Source: JBMDXB01 sp048594885 (lineage in GTDB: Bacteria > Acidobacteriota > Vicinamibacteria > Vicinamibacterales > 2-12-FULL-66-21). Taken from it: DNA of 64,000 nucleotides. The stretch's first letter is position 1. Each line of letters opens with the position of its first letter. A program made the translations under genes and the position numbers. This document shows, in pieces, positions 44,064 through 52,439 of the stretch. Under the pieces are notes generated by a model. It made no database searches, was not told the origin of the DNA, and worked only from the letters and a program-made list of their open reading frames with translations. The stretch is taken from the NCBI GenBank assembly GCA_048594885.1, contig JBMDXB010000006.1, positions 1-64,000 of the forward strand, written 5' to 3'.

Positions 44064-44588
44064 TTACTGAACCGCCAGGTCCTCGAGATAGCCGGAGAAC
44101 GTGACCTGCGCCTGGACGAACGGGGTGCCGACGAGCGCAGCGTTCATGCGCGCCTGCACCACGACCTGCGGGTTCTGAGTGCCGACAGTGCCGTCGGCGA
44201 AGACCAGCACTTTGTGATTTGCGGACGCGATGGCGGTGTCGCCGAACGTGCCCTGATCGGTCAGCGCGATCCGATGGAACGTGATGTCGGCGATGTCTGC
44301 CACACCGTCGCCGTTGCCGTCGATGTAGCTGAAGAAGTTGATCTCCATCCGGTAGCCGACGGGACTGCGCGAGATGGCGGACACATTCTCGATCACCAGC
44401 CGCTTGCCGGCCGGAACGGTCAAGGACGAACTCGAGAACCCGGTGCCGAGTGGTGTGACGATGACGCGCGCCTGGAACGGCGTGCGTTCCTTTTTCTCGG
44501 ACTGTGCCGACGCCGGCGCCGCCGTGGTGGCGCACATCATGGCGACGCCGAGCGCCGCGCCAACGAACTTCCCATGTAAACGTGTCAT
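44064..44588 (-). CDS. Secreted protein with an EF-hand/dockerin-like loop
   Basis: This is a 174-residue protein with a signal peptide (FVGAALGVAMMCATTAAPASAQ). The body is beta-rich. At about residue 90 the segment YIDGNGDGVADIADITF has the DxNxDGxxDxxD arrangement of an EF-hand or dockerin calcium loop. I do not recognise the rest. A GGAGG ribosome site precedes the ATG at 44588. It follows the kinase on the same strand order but upstream of it, so it may be the first gene of a two-gene transcript. Confidence 0.65.
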   Translation of the reverse strand: MTRLHGKFVGAALGVAMMCATTAAPASAQSEKKERTPFQARVIVTPLGTGFSSSSLTVPAGKRLVIENVSAISRSPVGYRMEINFFSYIDGNGDGVADIADITFHRIALTDQGTFGDTAIASANHKVLVFADGTVGTQNPQVVVQARMNAALVGTPFVQAQVTFSGYLEDLAVQ

Positions 44589-44682
44589 TCCTGAACCTCC
44601 TCGACTTGAGATATCGAAAGAGGCGAGGGAAAGCCGACACGGCGACCCGCTCCGCGTTAGAATCCTCGCGCAGGGGGACCAC

Positions 44683-46023
44683 ATGAGCATGAGGAACAGC
44701 CGTCGCGAGTTCTTCGGCCTCGCCGCCGGCACGTTGGCGACCGTGAGCCTGTTTCCGAAGAAGGTCTTCGGACGCTCGGCGACGGACAAACCGGCACTGC
44801 TCGGCGGCACGCCGGTGCACAAGGGGAGCTGGCCCCGCTGGCCGGAGTGGCGAGAGACATGGGAGCCCTCGATTCTCCGCGTGCTGCGCAGCGGCCAGTG
44901 GTACCGCGGCTCCGGTGAGCAGGTGCAGCAGTTCGAGACCGCCTACGCGCAACTGCTCGGCGCGAAACGCTGCCTCGCCACCGCCAGCGGCACGACCGCA
45001 CTCATCGTCGGGATGCACGTGCTCGACGTGGACGCCGGCGACGAGGTCATCGTCTCGCCGTTCACGTTCATCGCGAGCTACAACGCCATCCTGACGCACA
45101 AGGCGCTGCCGGTCTTCGCCGACACCGATCCCGCGACGCTGACCATGGACCCGGCGTCGATCGAGAGCCGGATCACGGAACGCACGAAAGCCCTCATGCC
45201 GGTGCACATCTACGGCATGCCGTGCGACATGGAGCCGATCATGGCCGTCGCGAAGAAGCGGCAGCTCGGCGTGATCGAGGATGCCTGCCAGGCCTGGCTC
45301 GCTGAGTACAAAGGCAAGAAGTGCGGAACGATCGGCGATCTCGGCGCCTTCAGCTTCCAGAACTCGAAGCACCTGCCGTCGGGTGAAGGCGGCGCCGTGA
45401 CGGGCAACAGCGACGACCTGATCGATCGCGCCAGCTCGTATCACGACTGCGGACGGCCGTACGGCGGCAACAAGGGGACGGGCAGCTTCACCCGCGGCGG
45501 CAACTTCCGCATGCAACACGTCCAGGCCGCCATGCTGCTGCAGCAGCTCGACAAGCTGCGCGACGACACCGCGCGACGCCGCGAAAACGCGGCGCGCCTG
45601 ACGGCGGCGCTGCAGCAAATCCCCGGCATCCGACCGGCGCGGCTGCCGGAGAACAGCCGGGCCGTCTGGCATCTCTACCCGTTCCGATACGAGGCGGACA
45701 AGTTCCAGGGGCTGACGCGCGACAAATTCATCAGGGCCATGCGAGCCGAAGGGATTCCCTGTTCGACCGGCTACCGCGAGCAGTACAACGACGGCCTTCT
45801 GGACGAAGCCATCGCGTCGCGCGGCTTCAAGCGGCTGTTCAGCGCGCAGCATCTGAAGGCGTATCGCGACAGCTTCAACGACCTGAAAGGGAACCGCGAG
45901 GTGTGCGCGACGACTGTCGCCGTCACGCAGAACCTCCTCCTTGCCGCGCCGTCCGACATCGATCGGATCGCCGAAGCGGTTCGGAAGATCCAGGCATACG
46001 GGGCGGAGCTGGCCAGGACGTAA
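44683..46023 (+). CDS. Tat-exported DegT/DnrJ/EryC1/StrS-family PLP enzyme
   Basis: This 446-residue protein starts with a twin-arginine leader (NSRREFFGLAAGTLATVSLF). The aminotransferase fold shows LATASGTTALIVGMHVL, DEVIVSPFTFIASYNAIL, VIEDACQAWLAEYKGKKCGTIGDLGAFSFQNSKHLPSGEGG, with the PLP lysine in NSKHLPSGEGG, and GNFRMQHVQAAMLLQQL. Family members transaminate keto-sugars or, as dehydratases, remove a C3 hydroxyl. Export by Tat would carry the folded, cofactor-loaded enzyme outside. The ATG at 44683 follows AGGGGG, so the longer upstream frame is an artefact. No other deoxysugar gene is adjacent. Confidence 0.85.
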   Translation: MSMRNSRREFFGLAAGTLATVSLFPKKVFGRSATDKPALLGGTPVHKGSWPRWPEWRETWEPSILRVLRSGQWYRGSGEQVQQFETAYAQLLGAKRCLATASGTTALIVGMHVLDVDAGDEVIVSPFTFIASYNAILTHKALPVFADTDPATLTMDPASIESRITERTKALMPVHIYGMPCDMEPIMAVAKKRQLGVIEDACQAWLAEYKGKKCGTIGDLGAFSFQNSKHLPSGEGGAVTGNSDDLIDRASSYHDCGRPYGGNKGTGSFTRGGNFRMQHVQAAMLLQQLDKLRDDTARRRENAARLTAALQQIPGIRPARLPENSRAVWHLYPFRYEADKFQGLTRDKFIRAMRAEGIPCSTGYREQYNDGLLDEAIASRGFKRLFSAQHLKAYRDSFNDLKGNREVCATTVAVTQNLLLAAPSDIDRIAEAVRKIQAYGAELART

Positions 46024-46080
46024 CCCCGGCCAGCTCGGCCATTTCGTTGGCGTGACGTCTTTCTCTCACGGTTTCCGATC

Positions 46081-46647
46081 TTGTCTGATGTGAACAACAC
46101 CGTCGCCGTGACGCCAGACGCCGGAAGTGAAGAAGGCTTCGCCAACGCACTGTTCGACAAGCTCTACTCGGAGCTTCACCGCCTGGCGAGGCGCGAAGTC
46201 CACAGGCAGGGAGGCCGTGGCAGCCTCGGCGCGACCACGCTGCTGCACGAGGCCTACCTGACGATTTCCGGCCGCGAAGGGACGGTGTTCGTCGATCACG
46301 CGCGCTTCATGGGCTATGCCGCCCGTGTGATGCGTGGACTGATCATCGACGAGATCCGCCGCCGCCGCGCGCACAAGCGCGGCGGCCTGTTTCACGTCAC
46401 CACGCTCGACACGCACATCGATGCGGCTGCCGACCCGCAGACACTGGTGGAGATCGGCGACGCGCTCGACCAGTTGGCCAAGATCGAACCGAATCTCGCC
46501 GAGATCATCGACCTGAAGTTCTTCTGCGGGTTCTCGTTTGCCGAGATCGCCGCGATGCGCGGCGTCTCCGAACGAACCATTCAGCGCAGTTGGGAGAAGG
46601 GCCGCCTCTACCTGCACCACGCCATCGCCGGACGCACGGTCGCCTGA
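46081..46647 (+). CDS. ECF sigma factor of the kinase-linked type
   Basis: This is a 188-residue sigma factor of the group (TIGR02999-like) that partners with Ser/Thr kinases. Region 2: LFDKLYSELHRLARREVHR, LGATTLLHEAYLTI, ARFMGYAARVMRGLIIDEIRRRRAHKRG. Region 4: LAKIEPNLAEIIDLKFFCGFSFAEIAAMRGVSERTIQRSWEKGRLYL. The start is TTG 46081 or GTG 46090; the ribosome site is weak. It is followed, five bases later, by an N-terminal kinase module instead of a full kinase. Confidence 0.88.
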   Translation: MSDVNNTVAVTPDAGSEEGFANALFDKLYSELHRLARREVHRQGGRGSLGATTLLHEAYLTISGREGTVFVDHARFMGYAARVMRGLIIDEIRRRRAHKRGGLFHVTTLDTHIDAAADPQTLVEIGDALDQLAKIEPNLAEIIDLKFFCGFSFAEIAAMRGVSERTIQRSWEKGRLYLHHAIAGRTVA

Positions 46648-46652
46648 CGTCC

Positions 46653-46868
46653 ATGCCTCCTTTCAGCACAGAGCGCTGGCGCCGCCTCAGTCCGTACCTC
46701 GATGAAGCGCTGGAGATGACCGTCGCAGAACGAGCCGCTTGGCTCGCGTCCCTCTTCGAGCGCGATGCGTCGCTCGCAGCCGACCTGCAGACGCTGCTCG
46801 CAGAGCACGACACGGTCAGCGCGTCGCGTTTCCTCGAAAGACCCCTCCGGAACGATCTCGACATCTAG
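46653..46868 (+). CDS. Orphan N-terminal module of a Ser/Thr kinase
   Basis: This is a 71-residue protein with the helical prelude found before kinase domains in ECF-linked acidobacterial kinases: RWRRLSPYLDEALEMTVAERAAWLASL, then LAADLQTLLAEHDTVSASRFLERPL. The full kinase at 48436 has the same module (RWRAMSQRLDEALDLSEEDRAPWL, LLREHEVVRQKHFLEQ). Here the frame stops at 46868, right after FLERPLRND, and no kinase sequence follows. It starts five bases after the ECF stop, so it is probably cotranslated. It could be a truncated remnant or a retained small partner of the sigma factor. Confidence 0.72.
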   Translation: MPPFSTERWRRLSPYLDEALEMTVAERAAWLASLFERDASLAADLQTLLAEHDTVSASRFLERPLRNDLDI

Positions 46869-46949
46869 CGGCAGGCGCTGTCGCTTTCCGCGCGCCGATT
46901 CCGATTACCAGACAGGACGTCGGATTCACTCACGCAAGGAGAACCTCAC

Positions 46950-47546
46950 ATGCTTCGAAAGACCTGTCTGCTCACCGTCACCGCGTTGCTGTTCACTCCC
47001 GTCGCGATCGAGCTCGCGCACGCAGGCGCAGCGAACGATATCCCGCGACCAACTGTGCCTGCGAACCTGGAGGTGCCCGCGGGTCACGAGCCGTTCCTGA
47101 TCGGCCACGCGTCTGGAACGCAGAACTACATCTGTCTGCCAACGTCCACAGGTGCAACGTGGTCGTTCCTCGGGCCGCAGGCCACACTGTTCGACGTCGG
47201 CGGCGAGCAGTTGACGACGCATTTCCTCAGCCCCAACCCGTTCGAGAACGGCGTGCCGCGCGCCACCTGGCAGCACTCCCGCGACTCGAGCACGGTGTGG
47301 GCGGTCGCAATCGCCAGCTCCACCGACGCCGCCTTCGTCGCACCCGGCGCCAGTCCCTGGCTCCTGCTTCGGATCACCGGCGCCGAGCAGGGCCCGGTTG
47401 GCGACAAGCTGTGGAAGACGACCTACATCCAGCGGGTGAACACGGCGGGCGGCGTGGCTCCGTCCACCGGATGCAGCTCCTGGGGCGATGCCGGCAAGAG
47501 AGCGCTGGTGCCGTACACGACCGACTACGTGTTCTACCGGAACTGA
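46950..47546 (+). CDS. Secreted DUF3455 protein
   Basis: This 198-residue protein has a signal peptide (LTVTALLFTPVAIELAHAG). DUF3455 hallmarks are VPAGHEPFLIGHASGTQNYICLP, WSFLGPQATLFD, LLLRITGAEQGPVGDKLW and a C-terminal TTYIQRVNTAGGVAP and VPYTTDYVFYRN. Two cysteines are present. These small extracellular proteins are common in bacteria and fungi, with no confirmed role. AAGGAG is eight bases upstream of the ATG. Confidence 0.85.
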   Translation: MLRKTCLLTVTALLFTPVAIELAHAGAANDIPRPTVPANLEVPAGHEPFLIGHASGTQNYICLPTSTGATWSFLGPQATLFDVGGEQLTTHFLSPNPFENGVPRATWQHSRDSSTVWAVAIASSTDAAFVAPGASPWLLLRITGAEQGPVGDKLWKTTYIQRVNTAGGVAPSTGCSSWGDAGKRALVPYTTDYVFYRN

Positions 47547-47568
47547 CAGCGCCTGAAGGAGAAGTCCG

Positions 47569-48333
47569 ATGAAGAGAATCGTGTTCTTCGCGTACGGCAC
47601 CCTGGCCTATCTCGTGTTCCTGGGCACGTTCCTGTATGCGATCGCATTCGTCGCCGGCATCGCGGTGCCGACGCGCCTGGACGGTCTGCCGGTCGCAGGA
47701 CTCGGCGTGTCGCTCGCCGTTGATGCCGGCCTGCTCGCGCTGTTCGCGCTGCAGCACAGCGTGATGGCGCGCCGCTGGTTCAAGCAGCGCTGGACCCGGA
47801 TCGTGCCGGCGGAGATCGAGCGATCCACGTACGTCCTGTGCGCGAGCGCCGCGTTGCTGCTGCTGTTCTGGCAATGGCGTCCGCTCGGCGGCGAGATTTG
47901 GTCGGTGGACGGCCCGGCCGCCGTAGTGCTGTGGACGCTGTCGGGAGCGGGCTGGGCGCTGGTGCTGATCGTGACGTTCCTCATCAACCACTTCGATCTG
48001 TTCGGGCTCCGCCAGGTGTGGATTGCGCTGCTCGGCCGACCGTATTCGAAGGTGGGCTTCACGATGCCCGGGCCGTACCGCGTCGTGCGGCATCCGCTCT
48101 ACGCAGGATTCCTGCTGGCGTTCTGGATGACGCCGACGATGACGGCCGCCCACCTCGTGTTCGCGGTGGCGACGACGGGTTACATCCTCATCGCGATTCA
48201 GTTCGAGGAGCGGGACCTCGTCGCGGAACATGGAGTCGCGTACGAGTCGTACCGCCGGCGCGTGCCGATGCTGCTGCCAGTGGGCGGCGTGCGCACGCCA
48301 AAAGGCGCACGCGAGGTGGCGCTGAACGAGTAG
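47569..48333 (+). CDS. mddA: Methanethiol S-methyltransferase (MddA-like)
   Basis: This is a 254-residue membrane methyltransferase of the isoprenylcysteine carboxyl methyltransferase/NnrU superfamily. Five or six hydrophobic helices are present. Features diagnostic of MddA are FALQHSVMARRWFKQRWTRIVPAEIERSTYVL, LINHFDLFGLRQVW and the SAM-binding end PGPYRVVRHPLYAGFLLAFW and FEERDLVAEHG followed by YESYRRRVPMLLP. MddA methylates methanethiol to dimethyl sulfide in the membrane. It starts 22 bases after the DUF3455 stop with AAGGAGAAG upstream and ends at a terminator. Confidence 0.88.
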   Translation: MKRIVFFAYGTLAYLVFLGTFLYAIAFVAGIAVPTRLDGLPVAGLGVSLAVDAGLLALFALQHSVMARRWFKQRWTRIVPAEIERSTYVLCASAALLLLFWQWRPLGGEIWSVDGPAAVVLWTLSGAGWALVLIVTFLINHFDLFGLRQVWIALLGRPYSKVGFTMPGPYRVVRHPLYAGFLLAFWMTPTMTAAHLVFAVATTGYILIAIQFEERDLVAEHGVAYESYRRRVPMLLPVGGVRTPKGAREVALNE

Positions 48334-48341
48334 ACAGGGCA

Positions 48342-48367
48342 CCGGCAGCTCAGCCGGCGGTTTTTTT
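48342..48367 (+). terminator. Rho-independent terminator after mddA
   Basis: CCGGC (48342-48346) pairs with GCCGG (48353-48357), AGCTCA loop, followed after GCGG by seven Ts. It lies eight bases after the mddA stop, closing the ECF-DUF3455-mddA run. Confidence 0.8.
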
Positions 48368-48435
48368 CATGCTGAGCCGCCCGCAACCATGGCAGGATCG
48401 GCAGCGCCCCCGGCAGCAGGGAGCGCGCTGCCGCA

Positions 48436-51423
48436 ATGCCCCAGATCGATCCGGAACGCTGGCGTGCCATGAGCCAGCGCCTCGACGAGGCGCTGGATCT
48501 GAGCGAAGAGGACCGCGCGCCATGGCTGGCGGCACTCCGCCAGCAGGATCCAGCGCTCGCGGACGCCGTCGGCGATCTCCTGCGGGAGCACGAGGTCGTT
48601 CGGCAGAAACACTTCCTCGAACAGGCTGTCGTCCTTGGTGCCGACAGCCCGGCCGCCGGGACGGCGGCCGACGTCGCCGGGTTCGCGGGCCGCGTCTTCG
48701 GCACCTTCCGGCTGCTATCCCCCATCGGACACGGCGGCATGGGGGTCGTCTGGCTCGCCGAGCGGTGTGACGGCCAGTTCGAACAGCGCGCGGCGGTCAA
48801 GCTTCTCGACATCGTGCGCTTCAAGCGTTCCGAGACGCGGTTTCGCCGCGAAGCGAACATCCTCGCCCGCGTCACCCACCCGAATATCGCGCACCTGATC
48901 GACGCCGGTGTCTCGCCCGAGGGGCAGCCGTACCTCGTGCTCGAGCTCGTCGAGGGACAGCCGATCGACGAATATTGCGACGAGCGCGCGCTCGACGTGC
49001 CGTCCCGCCTGCAACTGTTCCTCGACGTGCTGGGCGCGATATCGCACGCGCACGGCCACAGGATCGTGCACCGCGACATCAAACCGTCGAACGTTCTCGT
49101 GCGTACCGATGGCCACGTGAAGCTGCTGGACTTCGGGATTGCGAAGCTGATCGAGCACGATCACGTGATGACGGCGTCGACGGTGACGCTCGAGCACGGC
49201 ATGGCGCTCACGCCGGCGTATGCCGCGCCCGAGCAGATGACCGGCGCGCGCATCACGACGGCCACGGACGTGTACGCGCTCGGCGTGCTGCTGTACGTCC
49301 TGCTCACAGGCCGGCATCCATACGATGACGCGAGCTCTCCCGCCGATCTCATGAAGACAATCGTCGAGACCGACACGCGGCCGCCGTCAGCCGCGGTCGT
49401 CGCGGGGAACGTGCCGGGAGAACGCGCGGCGCTGGCAGCCAGCCGGGCCACCACGCCGGAAGGGTTGCAGCGACTCCTGAAAGGCGATCTCGACACCATC
49501 GTCACGAAGGCGATGAAGAAGGACCCGCGCGAACGGTATGCCTCGGTCGCCGAACTGGCTGCCGATGTCCGGCGGTACCTCGCATCCGAGCCGATCCGCG
49601 CACGTCGCGATTCGATGGCGAGCCGCACGATCCGGTTCGCGCGCAGGCACGCGGGATTGACCGCCGCCGCGGCCATCGGCAGTGCCCTCCTCGCAACGGC
49701 GGCAGGGTTCTATGCGACCAGGCCTGTCGCCGAACGCGATCGTTCGCTGGACGGGTCGCCGCAGGCGCCCGTTCCGGTGACGAGCCAGCCCGGTGACGAG
49801 GGATGGCCAAGCCTTTCGCCCGACCATACGCGCCTTGCGTTTTCATGGCTGCCGCGGAACGCAACCAACGCGCGCATCGCGGTGAAGACGCTCGGGGCGG
49901 ACGCCGTCACCGTGCTGACGGAGGGCGCTGGCTACGACATCGCGCCGGTCTGGTCTCCCGACGGGCAGCATCTGGCGTTCCTCAGATCGATTCGCGAGCC
50001 GGAGCATCGATCGGAAATCCACCTGGTGCCGGTGAGCGGGGGGCCATCGCGAGTGCTGCTGCGGAGGGATGGGCTCAGCCTGGCGGGTCTCGCCTGGTGG
50101 GACGCCGGCAATGCACTCGTGTTCTCGACGCGCGGCGCCTCGAGCGAGGCGTACCACCTCGCGGCGCTGGATCTCGCGACGCTCGATGTGCGGCCGCTGA
50201 CCCGTCAGCCGGCGGCGCCGGGGCTGGCGAGCCAGGGCGACTCGTTGCCCGCGGTGTCCCCCGACGGACGTACGGTCGCGTTCGCCCGCGAGACCGAGGA
50301 GGGCCGGGACCTCTTCCTGCTCGATCTTCAGAGCGGAGTCGAACGTCAGCTGACCCGGGATCGGTCGCGGATCTTCGGCATCACCTGGGCGCCTGACGGG
50401 AAGACGGTGATTATGTCCTCGCTCCGCACCGGAGCGCCGATCCTGTATCGCGTCGGCATCGCCGACGGCACGATCGCACGCCTGGCCAACGCCGGTGAAG
50501 GCGCGGCGGATCCAATGGCCACTCGTGGCGGGCTCGTCTTCAGCCAGACGCAAATCGATTCGAACATCTACCGTCTCGATCTACGCGACGGACGCCCGAT
50601 TGGCACTCCCCGTCTCATCGTCGCGTCGTCGCGCTCGGATGATGCGCCGCACATTTCGCCGGATGGACGGCGCATTGCGTTCCTGTCGCGGCGCGCGGGC
50701 GGGCAGGACATCTGGGTGGCGGCGGCCGACGGCACGAATCCACGGCGGTTGACGTTCCTGCCGATCGCGAGCGGACCGCGATGGTCGCCGGACGGACGGT
50801 CGATCGCGTTCGGCGCGGTACCGCCCGGGCAAATGCGGCCCGACGTCTGGGTCATCGATGCCAACGGCGGCACGCCGCGGCAGATCACGGCCGATCCGTC
50901 GTACGAGACGGTCCTCGCGTGGACCGCCGACAGCGCGTCGGTGTATTTCATGTCCGACCGCACCGGTGGTTTCGAGATCTGGAAAGTCTCTGCCGGTGGC
51001 GGAACCGCGACGCGGGTGACGCCAGGCGGCGGGCTGCGTGTGCAGGAATCTCGCGACGGCCGCTTCGTGTACTACGCGAACGACGTGCCCGAAGTGTGGC
51101 GCCGCACGGTTGGCCAGCCGGCGGAGACGCTGATCACGACGTTCCCCGAGGGAACGCACTGGGGCGGTGATTGGGTGGTGGGCGCGCGCGGACTCTACTT
51201 TCTCAACGAAGACGGAGTCGGCCCGGCGGCCATCGACTTCCTGCCGTTCGGATCGGCCAGCCGCTCACGAGCCATCCGGGTGACGACGCTGACAGCGCCG
51301 CCGGCGCATCATGTCACGGTGTTCGCGGTCGCGCCGGACGAGTCCTGGCTGGCATGGGCGCAGGACGACTACCGCAACAGCGACATCATGATGCTCGAGC
51401 CCACTGAGTCGCGGCGTCGCTGA
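48436..51423 (+). CDS. Ser/Thr protein kinase with TolB/WD40-like beta-propeller
   Basis: This is a 995-residue transmembrane Hanks-type kinase. The N-terminal module (about 1-75) matches the 46653 protein. The kinase domain (about 85-380) has GHGGMGVVW, the AVKLL lysine, HRDIKPSN at about 212, DFGIAK at about 232, and the AAPEQ motif; it should be active. A membrane helix (LTAAAAIGSALLATAAGFY) lies near 405-425, followed by an extracytoplasmic TolB-type propeller with SPDGQHLAFL, SPDGRTVAFAR and SPDGRRIAFLSR blades to the end. It follows the mddA terminator, so it has its own promoter. The stop is eleven bases before the convergent DinB gene. Confidence 0.92.
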   Translation: MPQIDPERWRAMSQRLDEALDLSEEDRAPWLAALRQQDPALADAVGDLLREHEVVRQKHFLEQAVVLGADSPAAGTAADVAGFAGRVFGTFRLLSPIGHGGMGVVWLAERCDGQFEQRAAVKLLDIVRFKRSETRFRREANILARVTHPNIAHLIDAGVSPEGQPYLVLELVEGQPIDEYCDERALDVPSRLQLFLDVLGAISHAHGHRIVHRDIKPSNVLVRTDGHVKLLDFGIAKLIEHDHVMTASTVTLEHGMALTPAYAAPEQMTGARITTATDVYALGVLLYVLLTGRHPYDDASSPADLMKTIVETDTRPPSAAVVAGNVPGERAALAASRATTPEGLQRLLKGDLDTIVTKAMKKDPRERYASVAELAADVRRYLASEPIRARRDSMASRTIRFARRHAGLTAAAAIGSALLATAAGFYATRPVAERDRSLDGSPQAPVPVTSQPGDEGWPSLSPDHTRLAFSWLPRNATNARIAVKTLGADAVTVLTEGAGYDIAPVWSPDGQHLAFLRSIREPEHRSEIHLVPVSGGPSRVLLRRDGLSLAGLAWWDAGNALVFSTRGASSEAYHLAALDLATLDVRPLTRQPAAPGLASQGDSLPAVSPDGRTVAFARETEEGRDLFLLDLQSGVERQLTRDRSRIFGITWAPDGKTVIMSSLRTGAPILYRVGIADGTIARLANAGEGAADPMATRGGLVFSQTQIDSNIYRLDLRDGRPIGTPRLIVASSRSDDAPHISPDGRRIAFLSRRAGGQDIWVAAADGTNPRRLTFLPIASGPRWSPDGRSIAFGAVPPGQMRPDVWVIDANGGTPRQITADPSYETVLAWTADSASVYFMSDRTGGFEIWKVSAGGGTATRVTPGGGLRVQESRDGRFVYYANDVPEVWRRTVGQPAETLITTFPEGTHWGGDWVVGARGLYFLNEDGVGPAAIDFLPFGSASRSRAIRVTTLTAPPAHHVTVFAVAPDESWLAWAQDDYRNSDIMMLEPTESRRR

Positions 51424-51434
51424 TCGCGGCTCCG

Positions 51435-51938
51435 TCAGTCCGCGTCGGCGCTCGGGCCGTAGATGTTGGGGACTTTCGATCCCATCGCGCGCAGGTAGGC
51501 GGCCAGCTGCCCGCGATGATGGATGCTGTGGTTGTTGGCGAACCCGATCCAGGCCGCGCGCGAGCGGTTCATGATGTTGAAGAAGTCGATCGACTCTGTC
51601 ATGACCTCGGCCGGCATCGACACCAGCGCGCGCAGCTTCTCCGGGAAGTTCTTCTTGTAGAACTCGACGACGTCGTTGACGCTCGAGAAGCTCGCTTCCA
51701 GCTTCTTGGCCCGCTCCGGATCGAACTGGAACCTGCCGCTGGCAATGCTGTCGATAAACCACAGGTCCGCTGTCGCGATGTGCGTGGCGAGCTGCCAGGC
51801 CGTCCGCGACTTCGGATCCGGGCGGTAATCGCGGTTGTCGTCCTTCACCGCGGCAAGCACCTGACATGTCGCGGGAAACTCCCCTTCCCACAGCTCTACG
51901 AACATCTCGGCAGCGGCTTTTGCCTGATCGGGTGTCAT
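51435..51938 (-). CDS. DinB-family protein
   Basis: This is a 167-residue four-helix-bundle DinB protein. The metal-binding histidine positions are in TAWQLATHIATADLWF and the C-terminal NNHSIHHRGQLAAYL. DinB-family proteins are Ni/Zn-binding enzymes, some being thiol S-transferases. GGAGG precedes the ATG at 51938; longer open frames upstream have no ribosome site. Divergent from the cupin-TetR operon, with 96 bases between. Convergent with the kinase at 48436. Confidence 0.85.
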   Translation of the reverse strand: MTPDQAKAAAEMFVELWEGEFPATCQVLAAVKDDNRDYRPDPKSRTAWQLATHIATADLWFIDSIASGRFQFDPERAKKLEASFSSVNDVVEFYKKNFPEKLRALVSMPAEVMTESIDFFNIMNRSRAAWIGFANNHSIHHRGQLAAYLRAMGSKVPNIYGPSADAD

Positions 51939-51997
51939 CGGCGTTCCTCCGTCCTGATCATAGCTTGTGCCCGCGAACGGTGATATGCTGCGGCGCT

Positions 51998-52015
51998 CTA
52001 GACCAATCGGTCTAG
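51998..52015 (+). promoter_or_regulatory. TetR (NemR-type) operator, TAGACC-N4-GGTCTA
   Basis: A perfect palindrome CTAGACC / GGTCTAG around AATC lies 20 bases before the cupin start. This matches the TAGACC-GGTCTA box bound by NemR-type TetR repressors. A TATGCT hexamer (51984-51989) just upstream could be the -10 element, so the repressor would block the promoter. The TetR gene is two genes on, so autoregulation is likely. Confidence 0.82.
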
Positions 52016-52034
52016 CGGTTCGGGAGGAGGCTGC

Positions 52035-52439
52035 ATGCGCATCGCGAAAGACGACGTGGACGTCAGGATGGAGATTCCTGGTGCGGTGATCCGCCAACGG
52101 ACGGAGTTCGGTGACGTCAGAGGATTCGACACCATCAGCGGCGAGTATTTCTCCCTCGCCGCGGGCGTGGACACGACGCCGCTGTTCGTCGGGCTCGAAG
52201 GCGACCGCTGCCAGTGCCCCCACTGGGGGTTCGTGCTGCGCGGCCGGATCACGACGACGGACGGGAATGGCGTACGGGAGACGGTCGAGGCGAACGACCT
52301 GTTCTACTGGCCGCCCGGCCACAATGTGAAGGTCGAGGCTGACGCGGACGTCATCATGTTCAGTCCGCAGCGCGAACACAGCGTCGTGATCGATCACATG
52401 ATTGAAGCGGTCAACGGTCAGGGGCCGGCGCGCGACTGA
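52035..52439 (+). CDS. Cupin-domain protein
   Basis: This is a 134-residue single cupin. The first motif is around LFVGLEGDRCQCPHWGFVLRGRI (Cys-His pair, G), and the second is ANDLFYWPPGHNVKVEADADVIMFSP. It would bind a metal or a small molecule; no enzymatic role is evident. It is the first gene after the NemR-type operator. Its TGA overlaps the TetR ATG by one base (TGATG), so they are translationally coupled. Confidence 0.8.
   Translation: MRIAKDDVDVRMEIPGAVIRQRTEFGDVRGFDTISGEYFSLAAGVDTTPLFVGLEGDRCQCPHWGFVLRGRITTTDGNGVRETVEANDLFYWPPGHNVKVEADADVIMFSPQREHSVVIDHMIEAVNGQGPARD

Noticed and set aside
41776..44070. 764-codon open frame on the plus strand
   Set aside because: It mirrors the hybrid histidine kinase, whose motifs are unambiguous on the other strand.
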